From Bacteroidota bacterium (GTDB taxonomy: Bacteria; Bacteroidota; Bacteroidia; Bacteroidales; Prolixibacteraceae), in NCBI GenBank assembly GCA_029265715.1, contig JAJUGZ010000025.1, positions 1-46,571 of the forward strand: DNA of 46,571 bases. The letters are read 5' to 3'. How positions within the stretch are numbered: position 1 is the first letter of the stretch; the number at the start of each line of letters is the position of its first letter. Position numbers and translations under genes: made by a program. Below the pieces are notes generated by a model. It did not search any database. It saw only the letters and a list, made by a program, of their open reading frames with translations, and had not been told where the DNA came from. This document shows, in pieces, positions 17,452-26,218 of this stretch.

Positions 17452-18657
17452 ATGCAGAAGTATAGCGATTATCGGACAGAGGATTTTTTACATGATAATG
17501 ATTTTATTGCATGGCTCAGTCGGCCCGACAAAAAATCGGATGAATTTTGGAATAGGATTATTAAAGAATATCCAGACAAGAAAGCGAATATAGAAGAGGC
17601 CCGGTTAATATTCCGGTTGCTTTATGGGCGTGAAGAGACAATGGGCGTGAGTGAATCAGTAGCTCTTTGGCAAAAGATCCGGCGGAAAACCGCTTTCTCC
17701 AGGCGAGATCTGTTTATTCGGACAATAAAATATGCAGCAGTTTTAATCCTTGTGTTTTTTAGTGGTGGGTTATGTTATTATTTCTATCAAACACAGGGTG
17801 TCCATGAAACAAGTTTTGAAATAGCAGAGGCCGGGCAGGTGTATGAGGATAAAGAGGCAAAAATTATTCTATCTGACGGTTCGGAAGTTTCACTTGAACC
17901 GCGTGTGTCTCAAATAACCTATAGTGCCAATGGCAAACAGCTTATAGTAAATAACGATACCGTGGTTCAGGCCTCCAATAGCCGACCGGAGCAAATGAAC
18001 CGGATTATTATCCCGTATGGAAAGAAATCGATGATTGTGCTCTCAGATGGGACAAAAGTTTGGCTTAATGCCGGGAGTCAACTCGTTTACCCATCGATGT
18101 TTAAAGCGAAGGTCCGTCAGGTTATGTTGATCGGCGAAGCCTATTTTGACGTTGCCAAAGATCCGGAACACCCTTTTCAGGTGAAAACATCGGATGTGAA
18201 TGTTGAAGTGCATGGAACAAAATTCGATGTATTGGCTTATCCGGAGGACAAAGAGATCCAGGCAGTCTTGGAGGAAGGGCATGTCAGTTTAAGATACACC
18301 GGTAAAAATTTGCTCTCAAGAGACCGGATTTATGACATGCAGCCCAATCAAATGATTGTACTAAAAAAAGAAAGTGGCGATGCACGCAGCCAAATAGTTG
18401 ATGTGAGCAAATACGTAGCCTGGAAAAGCGGGATGCTGGAAATAGAAACCGAGGACCTTATTCGTGTAATCAAACAGGTTGAACGGTATTATAATATTCG
18501 TATCAAGCTTGCCGATCCGATGATTGGAGGTTATAAAATATCGGGGAAACTTGACTTAAAAAATGAACCGGAAGACGTGCTGAATATTATCGGCCTGACT
18601 GTTCCCATCGATTGGCAAAAGAACAGCAACGGAGAGTTTGTCGTATTTAAAAAATAA
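17452..18657 (+). CDS. FecR-family anti-sigma factor
   Basis: This 401-residue membrane anti-sigma factor has a cytoplasmic sigma-binding part (about 1-90), a single transmembrane helix (YAAVLILVFFSGGLCYYFY, about 94-112) and a periplasmic FecR domain (about 185-290). The FecR domain shows the hallmark LSDGTKVWLNAGSQL and EAYFDVAKDPEHPF text. A C-terminal DUF4974-type domain (about 315-395; VERYYNIRIKL, GKLDLKNEP) probably contacts the STN domain of the partner receptor. The frame opens with GTG at 17443, but ATG 17452 is preferred. It lies 73 bases after the sigma gene and 112 bases before the SusC gene. The arrangement is the classical Bacteroidota trans-envelope switch: ligand on SusC, FecR, sigma. 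Confidence 0.93.
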   Translation: MQKYSDYRTEDFLHDNDFIAWLSRPDKKSDEFWNRIIKEYPDKKANIEEARLIFRLLYGREETMGVSESVALWQKIRRKTAFSRRDLFIRTIKYAAVLILVFFSGGLCYYFYQTQGVHETSFEIAEAGQVYEDKEAKIILSDGSEVSLEPRVSQITYSANGKQLIVNNDTVVQASNSRPEQMNRIIIPYGKKSMIVLSDGTKVWLNAGSQLVYPSMFKAKVRQVMLIGEAYFDVAKDPEHPFQVKTSDVNVEVHGTKFDVLAYPEDKEIQAVLEEGHVSLRYTGKNLLSRDRIYDMQPNQMIVLKKESGDARSQIVDVSKYVAWKSGMLEIETEDLIRVIKQVERYYNIRIKLADPMIGGYKISGKLDLKNEPEDVLNIIGLTVPIDWQKNSNGEFVVFKK

Positions 18658-18691
18658 TAAGAACCGGAACTAAACTAAATGTGCGAAAAAA

Positions 18692-18722
18692 GTCCGGGGG
18701 AATGTTGCAGCATCCTCCGGAC
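18692..18722 (+). promoter_or_regulatory. hairpin between fecR and susC-2
   Basis: GTCCGGGGGA (18692-18701) pairs with TCCTCCGGAC (18713-18722), ten pairs including one G-U, with an 11-base loop. No T run follows, so it is not a standard terminator. It ends 47 bases before the SusC ATG and may be a processing or 5'-protecting structure, or part of an RNA regulatory element. Confidence 0.45.
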
Positions 18723-18769
18723 CCATTGAAAGTGAATTTAATTAGTGTTTAAACTAAACGGCTAAATTT

Positions 18770-21700
18770 ATGAAAAAAAAGTATTATGTGAGGACTTTCC
18801 CTGCTACGGGAAAGCTGAAAAAATTATTCCTTATTATGAGGTTATCTGTCATCCTGCTATTCGTTAGTGTTCTTACTGCTGTGGGAAATTCATATTCTCA
18901 GAACACACGGTTTTCATTTAAACTATCGAACGCTACTATTAAAGAAGTCTTTCAGGCAATTGAGGCAAACAGCGAGTTTATCATCGTTTATTCCGATGAC
19001 TTGCTGGATGTTTCGAAAGAGGTATCTGTTAAAGCAGATAACTCGACAGTGGAACGGATATTGGATCAAATTGTCATGGGCTCTAATCTGACTTATCAGA
19101 TCGAAGACCGCCAGATTGTAATTACCCGTAAAAATATCGGACAACTCGAAACAGTTGGAATGCAACAGCCGATGGTTAAAGGGAAGGTTGTCGATCAAAC
19201 GGGAACGCCACTTCCGGGGGTTACGGTTTTGGTAAAAGGCACCACTAACGGAACAATTACTGATTTTGAAGGAAACTTCGAGCTGCAAATATCTTCTGAT
19301 GCCAAGGTGTTGGTTTTCAGTTTTGTTGGTTTTCAGCCCCAAGAGGTTGAAATTGGAAACCAGAGAACGTTTGCCGTGAAAATGAAAGAAGAAGTTCTGG
19401 AACTGGAAGAGGTTGTGGCCGTCGGTTACGGAGTGCAACGTAAAAGTGACCTGACCGGGGCAACAACCCGTTTGACCGAGGACAACATGAATAAGTCTGT
19501 TGCGACCTCGCCGATCGAAATGATGCAGGGACGTATTGCCGGGGTTAATATTACTCAAAACAACGGGGAACCTGGAGGTGGTATGACTGTTCGCGTTCGT
19601 GGGTCAAGTTCTATTCGTTCAGGACAGGAACCTCTTTATGTGGTCGATGGGATTCCGCTCGATAACTCAAACCTGACCCCGGCCGGAGGTAGCGCAGCCG
19701 GTTACGGGAGTGGTGGCAGCAAAAACCCGTTAAGCTTTATCAACCCGGAAGATATTGAGTCAATCGATATTCTGAAAGATGCTTCGTCGACAGCTATTTA
19801 TGGAGCCCGTGGAGCTAATGGTGTTATTTTGGTTACGACCAAGAAAGGTAAAAAAGGTGAAGGAACTATTACATTCGATTCGTATGTAGGCGTTTCAAGT
19901 ATCCGCGAAAAAATGGACATATTAACTTCTGAAGAATTCCGTTCGTACAAACGGGCCGATGGCACTAAATTGCTCGATTTGGGCGCCAGCACAAACTGGC
20001 AGGACGAAATCTTCAGAACAGCATTTACACACAACCAGGCATTGGGGTTAAGCGGAGGTACAGAAAAATCATCGTACCACCTTTCTCTTGGCTATCTCGA
20101 TCAGCAAGGGATTGTGCATAACTCAGGAGTTAAAAAGTTAAACGGCAGCATTAAACTAACACAAAAAGCATTTAACGATAAACTATTCCTTACCGGAAGT
20201 TTAATGGCATCGCAACAGGAAGACAGCCGTTTGCCAATTTCCGAAGCCAATGGTTCGGGTTACGAAGGCGACTTGATCATAACCGCGCTTAAATCGAATC
20301 CTACCTTCCCAATTTATAATGCCGATGGAACTTATTATCAGCATAGCACCGATCAACGTAACGCGGTTGCCATGATGAACCTGGTTGACGACAAAGTGAA
20401 CACCATTCGCGTAATTGCCAACTTCTCGGCAGAATACGAAATTGTAAAAGGCTTGAAATATAAGCTGAATGTCGGGTTGGATAGAACAAATGCCGAACGT
20501 CGGGTTAATCAGGACCAGCAATTGAGTTACCTGTCTAATAAAGGGCAGGCAAATATCAATGGGATTATTGCTAATAATAAACTGATTGAAAATTACATCA
20601 CGTATATGGCTCAAATTGGCAAGGACCATTCGTTTAACTTCCTGTTAGGTCATTCGTACCAGAATTTCAACGGGACGACTAACAACATTTTTGTTAACGG
20701 ATTCACCGTGCAGGGCATTAAATATACCGACAACCTGGGCTATGGAAATTTCTCCGCAGCCGTTTCATCGTCATCGGCTTACGAACGCGAATTGCAATCA
20801 TTCTTCGGTCGTGTAAACTACTCGCTGAAAGATCGTTATTTGCTTACATTCACCATGCGTCGCGACGGTTCTTCGAAATTCGGGGCCAACAATAAATACG
20901 GGAACTTCCCATCGGCCGCATTTGCATGGCGTATTCTTCAGGAAGATTTCATGAAGGATGTAACTGCATTCAGTAACCTGAAACTACGTTTGGGCTGGGG
21001 TTTAACCGGGAACCAGGAAATTCCCGATAAAGTATCGCTGATGTCGGTAGGGACAGCCTCAAACGCAAACTTCTTAAGCAATGGTGTTTTGGTCCCCGGT
21101 ATTACATTCAACAGAACTCCAAATCCTGATATCAAATGGGAAACCAGTAAACAGGTTAATGTCGGGGTAGACTTTGGATTCTTTAAAGATCGTTTGTCGG
21201 GGACATTTGATTTGTTCAGCAAAACGACAACTGATGTATTGCTCGAAATTGCAGCAAAAGCTCCGGCTCCAACCTCTACGCAATGGCAAAACGTTCCAGG
21301 TTTGAAAATCGAAAACCGTGGCGTTGAACTTGGCTTAACTGGTATAATGATTGACAAGGCCGGTTTAAAATGGGATGCAACATTCAACATCTCTAAAATC
21401 AGCAATAATGTGAAAGGGCTGAAGACCCCCATCTTGACCGGAGCTGCTGCCGGGCAGGGTTTGTCGGGGACATTCGTTCAGTTAATCGCAAACAACCAGC
21501 CTATCGGTTCGTTTTACGGAATGGTTTTCGAAGGATTTGATTCTAATGGTATTAGCCAATATAAAAAGGATGCGAACGGGAATGTTGTAAAAGAATTTCT
21601 CGGATCGGCCTTACCTGATATTACTTACAGTTTAAGCTCATCGTTGAAATATAAAGGATTTGACGCCAGTATGTTCTGGTATGGTTCTGAAGGTAATAAA

Positions 21701-22081
21701 GTATACAACAATACGGCCAATGCTTTATTCGTGAAAGGTACTTTGGACAAATCGAGCAATGTGCGTTCGGATATCGCTACTTCGACTGAAAGCGCTTCCA
21801 ACTCAAATGCGTTCTCTTCACGTTTTATCGAAGACGGTTCATTCCTTCGGTTGGCAAACGTAACTGTTGGTTATACGTTCAACACCAAATCAATTAAATG
21901 GCTCGAAAAACTCCGTGTTTATGCTACCGGGAATAACCTGCTCCTGATTACCAAATATAAAGGGTTCGACCCTGAAGTAAATTCAGATGCTTCAAGTAAC
22001 AACGTTCCTTCATTGGGCGTCGATTATTCATCGTTCCCCAAATCACGGACATTTACGTTCGGCGTTAACCTTCAATTTTAA
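18770..22081 (+). CDS. SusC/RagA-type TonB-linked transporter with STN signalling domain
   Basis: This 1103-residue transducer-type SusC has an N-terminal signal segment (about 20-43) and an STN domain (about 46-120; KEVFQAIEANSEFIIVYSDD, TVERILDQI). A CarboxypepD_reg-like domain follows (about 135-207). The TonB box is EEVVAVGYG (about 213-221), and the plug (about 222-345) has PLYVVDGIPL and DIESIDILKDASSTAIYGARGANG. The barrel ends in FGVNLQF. The STN domain, placed directly after a sigma and a FecR gene, indicates that substrate binding is signalled across the envelope to activate this operon. It is followed after 19 bases by its SusD partner. An arabinofuranosidase further downstream suggests an arabinose-containing glycan as ligand; this is inference. 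Confidence 0.96.
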   Translation: MKKKYYVRTFPATGKLKKLFLIMRLSVILLFVSVLTAVGNSYSQNTRFSFKLSNATIKEVFQAIEANSEFIIVYSDDLLDVSKEVSVKADNSTVERILDQIVMGSNLTYQIEDRQIVITRKNIGQLETVGMQQPMVKGKVVDQTGTPLPGVTVLVKGTTNGTITDFEGNFELQISSDAKVLVFSFVGFQPQEVEIGNQRTFAVKMKEEVLELEEVVAVGYGVQRKSDLTGATTRLTEDNMNKSVATSPIEMMQGRIAGVNITQNNGEPGGGMTVRVRGSSSIRSGQEPLYVVDGIPLDNSNLTPAGGSAAGYGSGGSKNPLSFINPEDIESIDILKDASSTAIYGARGANGVILVTTKKGKKGEGTITFDSYVGVSSIREKMDILTSEEFRSYKRADGTKLLDLGASTNWQDEIFRTAFTHNQALGLSGGTEKSSYHLSLGYLDQQGIVHNSGVKKLNGSIKLTQKAFNDKLFLTGSLMASQQEDSRLPISEANGSGYEGDLIITALKSNPTFPIYNADGTYYQHSTDQRNAVAMMNLVDDKVNTIRVIANFSAEYEIVKGLKYKLNVGLDRTNAERRVNQDQQLSYLSNKGQANINGIIANNKLIENYITYMAQIGKDHSFNFLLGHSYQNFNGTTNNIFVNGFTVQGIKYTDNLGYGNFSAAVSSSSAYERELQSFFGRVNYSLKDRYLLTFTMRRDGSSKFGANNKYGNFPSAAFAWRILQEDFMKDVTAFSNLKLRLGWGLTGNQEIPDKVSLMSVGTASNANFLSNGVLVPGITFNRTPNPDIKWETSKQVNVGVDFGFFKDRLSGTFDLFSKTTTDVLLEIAAKAPAPTSTQWQNVPGLKIENRGVELGLTGIMIDKAGLKWDATFNISKISNNVKGLKTPILTGAAAGQGLSGTFVQLIANNQPIGSFYGMVFEGFDSNGISQYKKDANGNVVKEFLGSALPDITYSLSSSLKYKGFDASMFWYGSEGNKVYNNTANALFVKGTLDKSSNVRSDIATSTESASNSNAFSSRFIEDGSFLRLANVTVGYTFNTKSIKWLEKLRVYATGNNLLLITKYKGFDPEVNSDASSNNVPSLGVDYSSFPKSRTFTFGVNLQF

Positions 22082-22100
22082 TTCTTAAAAACAGCTAACA

Positions 22101-23645
22101 ATGAGACGAAATAAATTCATTAAATACTGCACTTTAATTGCTTTTACCGGGCTTGTGGCCTGTACCGACCTCGAAGAAAAGGTGCTCGACGAGCAGCTTG
22201 GCACCGATTTAGTGAACGACCCGAACAATATGGTTGCCCTTATTAACGCTCCTTACGCCAGTTTGCGCCGTACCATCGAATGGTACGACTACTGGGCTTT
22301 GCAGGAAGTCTCGACCGACGAAGTTATTGTTCCTACCCGGGGCACCGATTGGTATGATAATGGAGAATGGCAGCAATTGCACCTTCAAACCTGGACAGCC
22401 GACCATGTTCGTATGAAAAACGTATGGGAAGCTTTAAATCAGGGAGTGTCGCGCGCCAATGTGGCAATTAATTATATCGGGAAATTTCCTTCAACGGCTA
22501 CCACAACGCAGTACATCAGCGAAGCCCGGTTCCTGAGGGCTTATTATATGTACCTGATCTGCGATTTATTTGGCCAGGTTCCTTTCCGTGAAGCTGATGA
22601 AGTTGATTTTGCTGCAGCCCCAACACTCTTAGACCGTAAAGGCGCTGCCGATAAAATCATTTCAGAACTGATTGCTGTGCTTCCTGATTTAAAAACCAAA
22701 GCCGAAGTTGGTTCTGACCATGTTACTAAAGGCGCTGCCCAGACTTTGCTGGCTAAGGTTTATCTGAATTACGAAGTTTGGACTGGAACTAAGAAATATA
22801 CCGAGGCCATTGCAGCTTGTAACGATGTAATTAACAACACCAGTTATGCCGTAGCAACCGATTATTGGACCATGTTCCAGAAAGATGTAGCCGAGCATCC
22901 GGAATTCATTTTACGGGTACCGATGGATGATGCCGTTGATATGGGCAGTGGTAGTGTTTGGGTGAATTTTACTTTGCACTATAGTCAGGTTTTCGGAAAT
23001 ATTACCAGCACCTGGAACGGTCCAAGTACCACGTCAACTTTTTTCAACACCTGGGATAAAGAAAACGATGCCCGTTATCAGGACAACCGCATTAAACCGG
23101 AATGCGGGTTTAACCAGGGATTCCTCGTTGGGCAGCAATATGGCTTAGACGGGACGGCATTAAAGCAACGTAACGGGAGCCCGCTGGTGTTTGTCCCGGA
23201 GGTTAATCTTCAAAGCTCGCCTGAAAATGCAGGTATCCGTGTTGTTAAATTTGCTCCAAATTCAGCGACAACGCATCAGTTTTCGTCGCCCAATGATGTG
23301 CCAATTATGCGTATATCTGATGTTTATCTGATACGGGCTGAAGCTAAGCTGAGAAACGGTGATGCGCCAGGCGCTTTGGACGACATCAATTATATCCGGG
23401 CTAAACGTGGCGCTGCCGGTAAAACCCTGCCATTGTTAACGTCGGTAACATTGGACGATGTACTGAAAGAACGTGGGTATGAATTATACTGGGAAGGCCT
23501 TCGTCGTCAGGATTTAATCCGCTTCGGTAAATTTGGCGAAGCTTGGCAGGAAAAACCTGTAACTGCTGCAACAAAAGCAATCTATCCGATTCCGACTTCG
23601 GCTTTGGGCGCAAACGAAAATTTGAAACAAAACCCGGGATATTAA
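22101..23645 (+). CDS. SusD/RagB-family nutrient-binding lipoprotein
   Basis: This 514-residue lipoprotein has a lipobox ending in Cys21 (TGLVAC), then acidic residues (TDLEEK) of the kind that direct surface export. The N-terminal SusD-like helices contain VWEALNQGVSRANVAINYI, and SEARFLRAYYMYLICDLFGQVPF (about residues 139-161) is the diagnostic RagB/SusD stretch. The C-terminal RagB domain ends with DVYLIRAEAKLRNGD, ALDDINYIRAKRG and the conserved ERGYELYWEGLRRQDLIRFGKF, then YPIPTSALGANENLKQNPGY. It forms the lid of the SusC-2 transporter encoded 19 bases upstream. A hairpin follows the gene, so the GH51 gene may be transcribed separately. Confidence 0.96.
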   Translation: MRRNKFIKYCTLIAFTGLVACTDLEEKVLDEQLGTDLVNDPNNMVALINAPYASLRRTIEWYDYWALQEVSTDEVIVPTRGTDWYDNGEWQQLHLQTWTADHVRMKNVWEALNQGVSRANVAINYIGKFPSTATTTQYISEARFLRAYYMYLICDLFGQVPFREADEVDFAAAPTLLDRKGAADKIISELIAVLPDLKTKAEVGSDHVTKGAAQTLLAKVYLNYEVWTGTKKYTEAIAACNDVINNTSYAVATDYWTMFQKDVAEHPEFILRVPMDDAVDMGSGSVWVNFTLHYSQVFGNITSTWNGPSTTSTFFNTWDKENDARYQDNRIKPECGFNQGFLVGQQYGLDGTALKQRNGSPLVFVPEVNLQSSPENAGIRVVKFAPNSATTHQFSSPNDVPIMRISDVYLIRAEAKLRNGDAPGALDDINYIRAKRGAAGKTLPLLTSVTLDDVLKERGYELYWEGLRRQDLIRFGKFGEAWQEKPVTAATKAIYPIPTSALGANENLKQNPGY

Positions 23646-23667
23646 CGAGGTTCTTGCGAATAAACCA

Positions 23668-23707
23668 GAAACGGCTTTCCAGAGGGAAGGCCGTTTCGTA
23701 ATTTTAA
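23668..23707 (+). terminator. hairpin terminator after susD-2
   Basis: GAAACGGCTTTCC (23668-23680) pairs with GGAAGGCCGTTTC (23685-23697), 13 pairs with one G-T, and is followed by a short T run. It probably ends or attenuates the sigma-anti-sigma-susCD transcript. Confidence 0.65.
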
Positions 23708-23930
23708 CAGGTTAATTGCACGGTGTGTTTGGTAATTTAAACACCCGTTGGGCTTTTGATCGGTTATCCTTGTAGCTGGCGTGTTTCAATTAGGAGTCAG
23801 TCATACATCGGATTGGATATTTTTACGGTGCAGATAGATTTTTTTTAAGAGCAGTGAGCAAAAATAACCAAATAAGTGTATTTTGTACCGTTAAAATACA
23901 AATAATGACTAACGACTAATAAATTCTTCA

Positions 23931-25898
23931 ATGAGACGAACCCGAATCATTTTTTTGTGTTGTGTTTTGTCGATAACCTGGGGGTTAGCCCTCCGGGCGC
24001 AGAACAAAACCCTGATTGTTACAGCGAATAAGCCGGTGGCTAAGGTACAGCCAACCATGTGGGGTCTGTTTTTCGAGGACATTAACTTTGCTGCCGATGG
24101 CGGTATTTATGCCGAACTGGTAAAAAACCGCTCGTTCGAGTTTTACAAACCGCTGATGGGATGGAAAAAGTTTGGCGAAGAATACGCCGGGCAGTTCCAG
24201 ATTATTAACGGGCCCAACGAAAATAATCCGCGTTTCCTGCGGATTGAATCGCCCGAAGGAAAAGAGCTGGGCCTGATTAACGAAGGGTTCCGCGGAATGG
24301 GTGTTACTTCAGGCGAGACGTATAACTTTTCAGTAATGGCCCGTCAGGACCAAGGGAAATCGGTGTTAAGAATTGAGCTGCTCGATTCGGCCGACGCGGT
24401 TATCGGGGCTGCTGAAGTGAAAAACTTTACAGGCGACTGGAAAAAGTACGAAGCCTCGTTCCTATGCACTAAAACCGATTCGAGGTCCAGGTTACGCGTT
24501 GTCCATTCCGGGACAGGCGTTCTTGAAATCGATATGGTTTCCTTGTTCCCGCAACATACCTGGAAAAACCGGCCGAACGGTTTACGGGCCGACCTGGTTC
24601 AAAAACTGGCCGACCTGAAGCCGGGGTTCCTCCGTTTCCCCGGAGGTTGCATTGTTGAAGGCCACGAATTGGCAACCCGCTACGAGTGGAAAAAGACCGT
24701 GGGTGATGTTAACGACCGCAAACTGATAGTGAACCGTTGGAATACCGAGTTCCCGTATCGCAATGCCCCGGACTATTTCCAGAGTTACGGGCTCGGGTTT
24801 TACGAATATTTTCTTCTGGCAGAAGACATTGGTGCCGAACCGCTTCCTATTATGAACTGTGGAATGGCTTGCCAGTATAACTCGGCCGAACTGGTTCCCT
24901 TAACCGAACTTGATCCGTACATTCAGGATATTCTTGATTTGATTGAATTTGCCAACGGCGATGTAACCACCCAATGGGGAAAACTGCGGGCCGATATGGG
25001 ACACCCCCAACCGTTTAACCTGAAAATGGTAGGCGTTGGAAATGAACAGTGGGGGACACAGTACACCGACCGCCTGAACGTATTCCTGAACGTTCTGCGA
25101 GAAAAACATCCGGAGATAGCATTTGTCGGCGGATCCGGGCCATCGTCAGATGGAAAGGATTTTGATTATCTCTGGGGGCAAATGCGCCAGTTAAATGTTC
25201 CTTTGGTCGACGAACATTATTATAAAAGTCCGGACTGGTTTCTGAAGAATGCCAATCGGTATGATTCGTACGACCGCTCCGGGCCCAAAGTATTTGCCGG
25301 GGAATATGCCGCTCATGATAAAGAAGGGAAAGATGCCGAGTCGCGCAATACCTGGAAAGCCGCTCTGGCTGAGGCGGCTTTCATGACCGGACTGGAACGC
25401 AATGCCGATGTGGTTTACATGGCTTCGTATGCACCGTTGTTCGGAAATGTGGATGCCTGGCAGTGGCGTCCCGACCTGATATGGTTCGATAACCTGCGCT
25501 CGGTCGCAACACCGAACTATTACGTGCAGCAATTGTATGCAACCAATAAAGGGACCGATGTGGTGCCAGCTTTGCTTGGAGGGAAGGTGCTCGAAGGACA
25601 GGACAGCCTGTATGCCAGTGCAGTGATTGATGCGGCGACATCCGAACTGATTGTGAAAGTGGCTAATGTTTCGGTTGTGCCAGCTACTCTGACCCTTGTT
25701 GTAAATGGTCGCCAGCCAGCCGCCAAAGAGGCCCGGTTGCAGGTGCTGGCCCATGCCGACCTTGCGGCATACAACACCCTTGATAAGCCGGATGTAGTTG
25801 TTCCAACCGAAAAAACGGCAAAACTTTCAGGGAATAAAGTGATACTGACCTTTGATAAAACTTCGTTTACTGTTGTTCATATTCCATTGAAAAAATAA
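23931..25898 (+). CDS. GH51 alpha-L-arabinofuranosidase, secreted
   Basis: This 655-residue enzyme has a signal peptide (1-23, ALRA-Q) and an N-terminal segment with PTMWGLFFEDINFAADGG (about 41-58), the typical start of GH51. A CBM-like beta-sandwich insert (about 85-205) precedes the (beta/alpha)8 domain. GNEQWG places the predicted acid/base at Glu372, FAGEY the nucleophile at Glu458, and DEHYY (427-431) lies between. A C-terminal beta domain closes the protein. It releases terminal alpha-L-arabinofuranose from arabinan, arabinoxylan or arabinogalactan side chains, probably in the periplasm. Its position 285 bases after susD-2, on the same strand, ties it to that locus and is the best clue to the substrate. 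Confidence 0.93.
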   Translation: MRRTRIIFLCCVLSITWGLALRAQNKTLIVTANKPVAKVQPTMWGLFFEDINFAADGGIYAELVKNRSFEFYKPLMGWKKFGEEYAGQFQIINGPNENNPRFLRIESPEGKELGLINEGFRGMGVTSGETYNFSVMARQDQGKSVLRIELLDSADAVIGAAEVKNFTGDWKKYEASFLCTKTDSRSRLRVVHSGTGVLEIDMVSLFPQHTWKNRPNGLRADLVQKLADLKPGFLRFPGGCIVEGHELATRYEWKKTVGDVNDRKLIVNRWNTEFPYRNAPDYFQSYGLGFYEYFLLAEDIGAEPLPIMNCGMACQYNSAELVPLTELDPYIQDILDLIEFANGDVTTQWGKLRADMGHPQPFNLKMVGVGNEQWGTQYTDRLNVFLNVLREKHPEIAFVGGSGPSSDGKDFDYLWGQMRQLNVPLVDEHYYKSPDWFLKNANRYDSYDRSGPKVFAGEYAAHDKEGKDAESRNTWKAALAEAAFMTGLERNADVVYMASYAPLFGNVDAWQWRPDLIWFDNLRSVATPNYYVQQLYATNKGTDVVPALLGGKVLEGQDSLYASAVIDAATSELIVKVANVSVVPATLTLVVNGRQPAAKEARLQVLAHADLAAYNTLDKPDVVVPTEKTAKLSGNKVILTFDKTSFTVVHIPLKK

Positions 25899-26218
25899 GC
25901 GGCCCTGAACCAGGTTGTACCGACACGAAAAGCCCGAAGTTGTGTTTTGCAGCTTCGGGCTTTTCGTTTGATGGCAATTGCGTTTACAGTCTGGGAGGAA
26001 TGGAGAATTTTGTTTCCCGATAGTCATTAAACCAGTTTACATTTTGTATCTTGCTGAGCCCTTCCGGGATGAGTTTTTATGACTTGCCCCGAAGACTGAA
26101 TAAATCTAAAAAACCCAACAAATGAAATAGACATGATTGGCAAACACCAACAGATAATGAAAATAATAACCGGATCATGGCTATTCCATCTGACAACTTA
26201 AAAACAAATTATTTACAG
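25899..26218. other. intergenic region with terminator
   Basis: These 320 bases follow the GH51 gene. The first part holds a strong hairpin (25926-25970). The rest is AT-rich and precedes the oxidoreductase gene; a promoter is expected but no exact TAnnTTTG was found. Confidence 0.5.
25926..25970. terminator. intrinsic terminator after the GH51 gene
   Basis: CGAAAAGCCCGAAG (25926-25939) pairs perfectly with CTTCGGGCTTTTCG (25953-25966), with U-rich sequence within and after the right arm. Confidence 0.82.
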
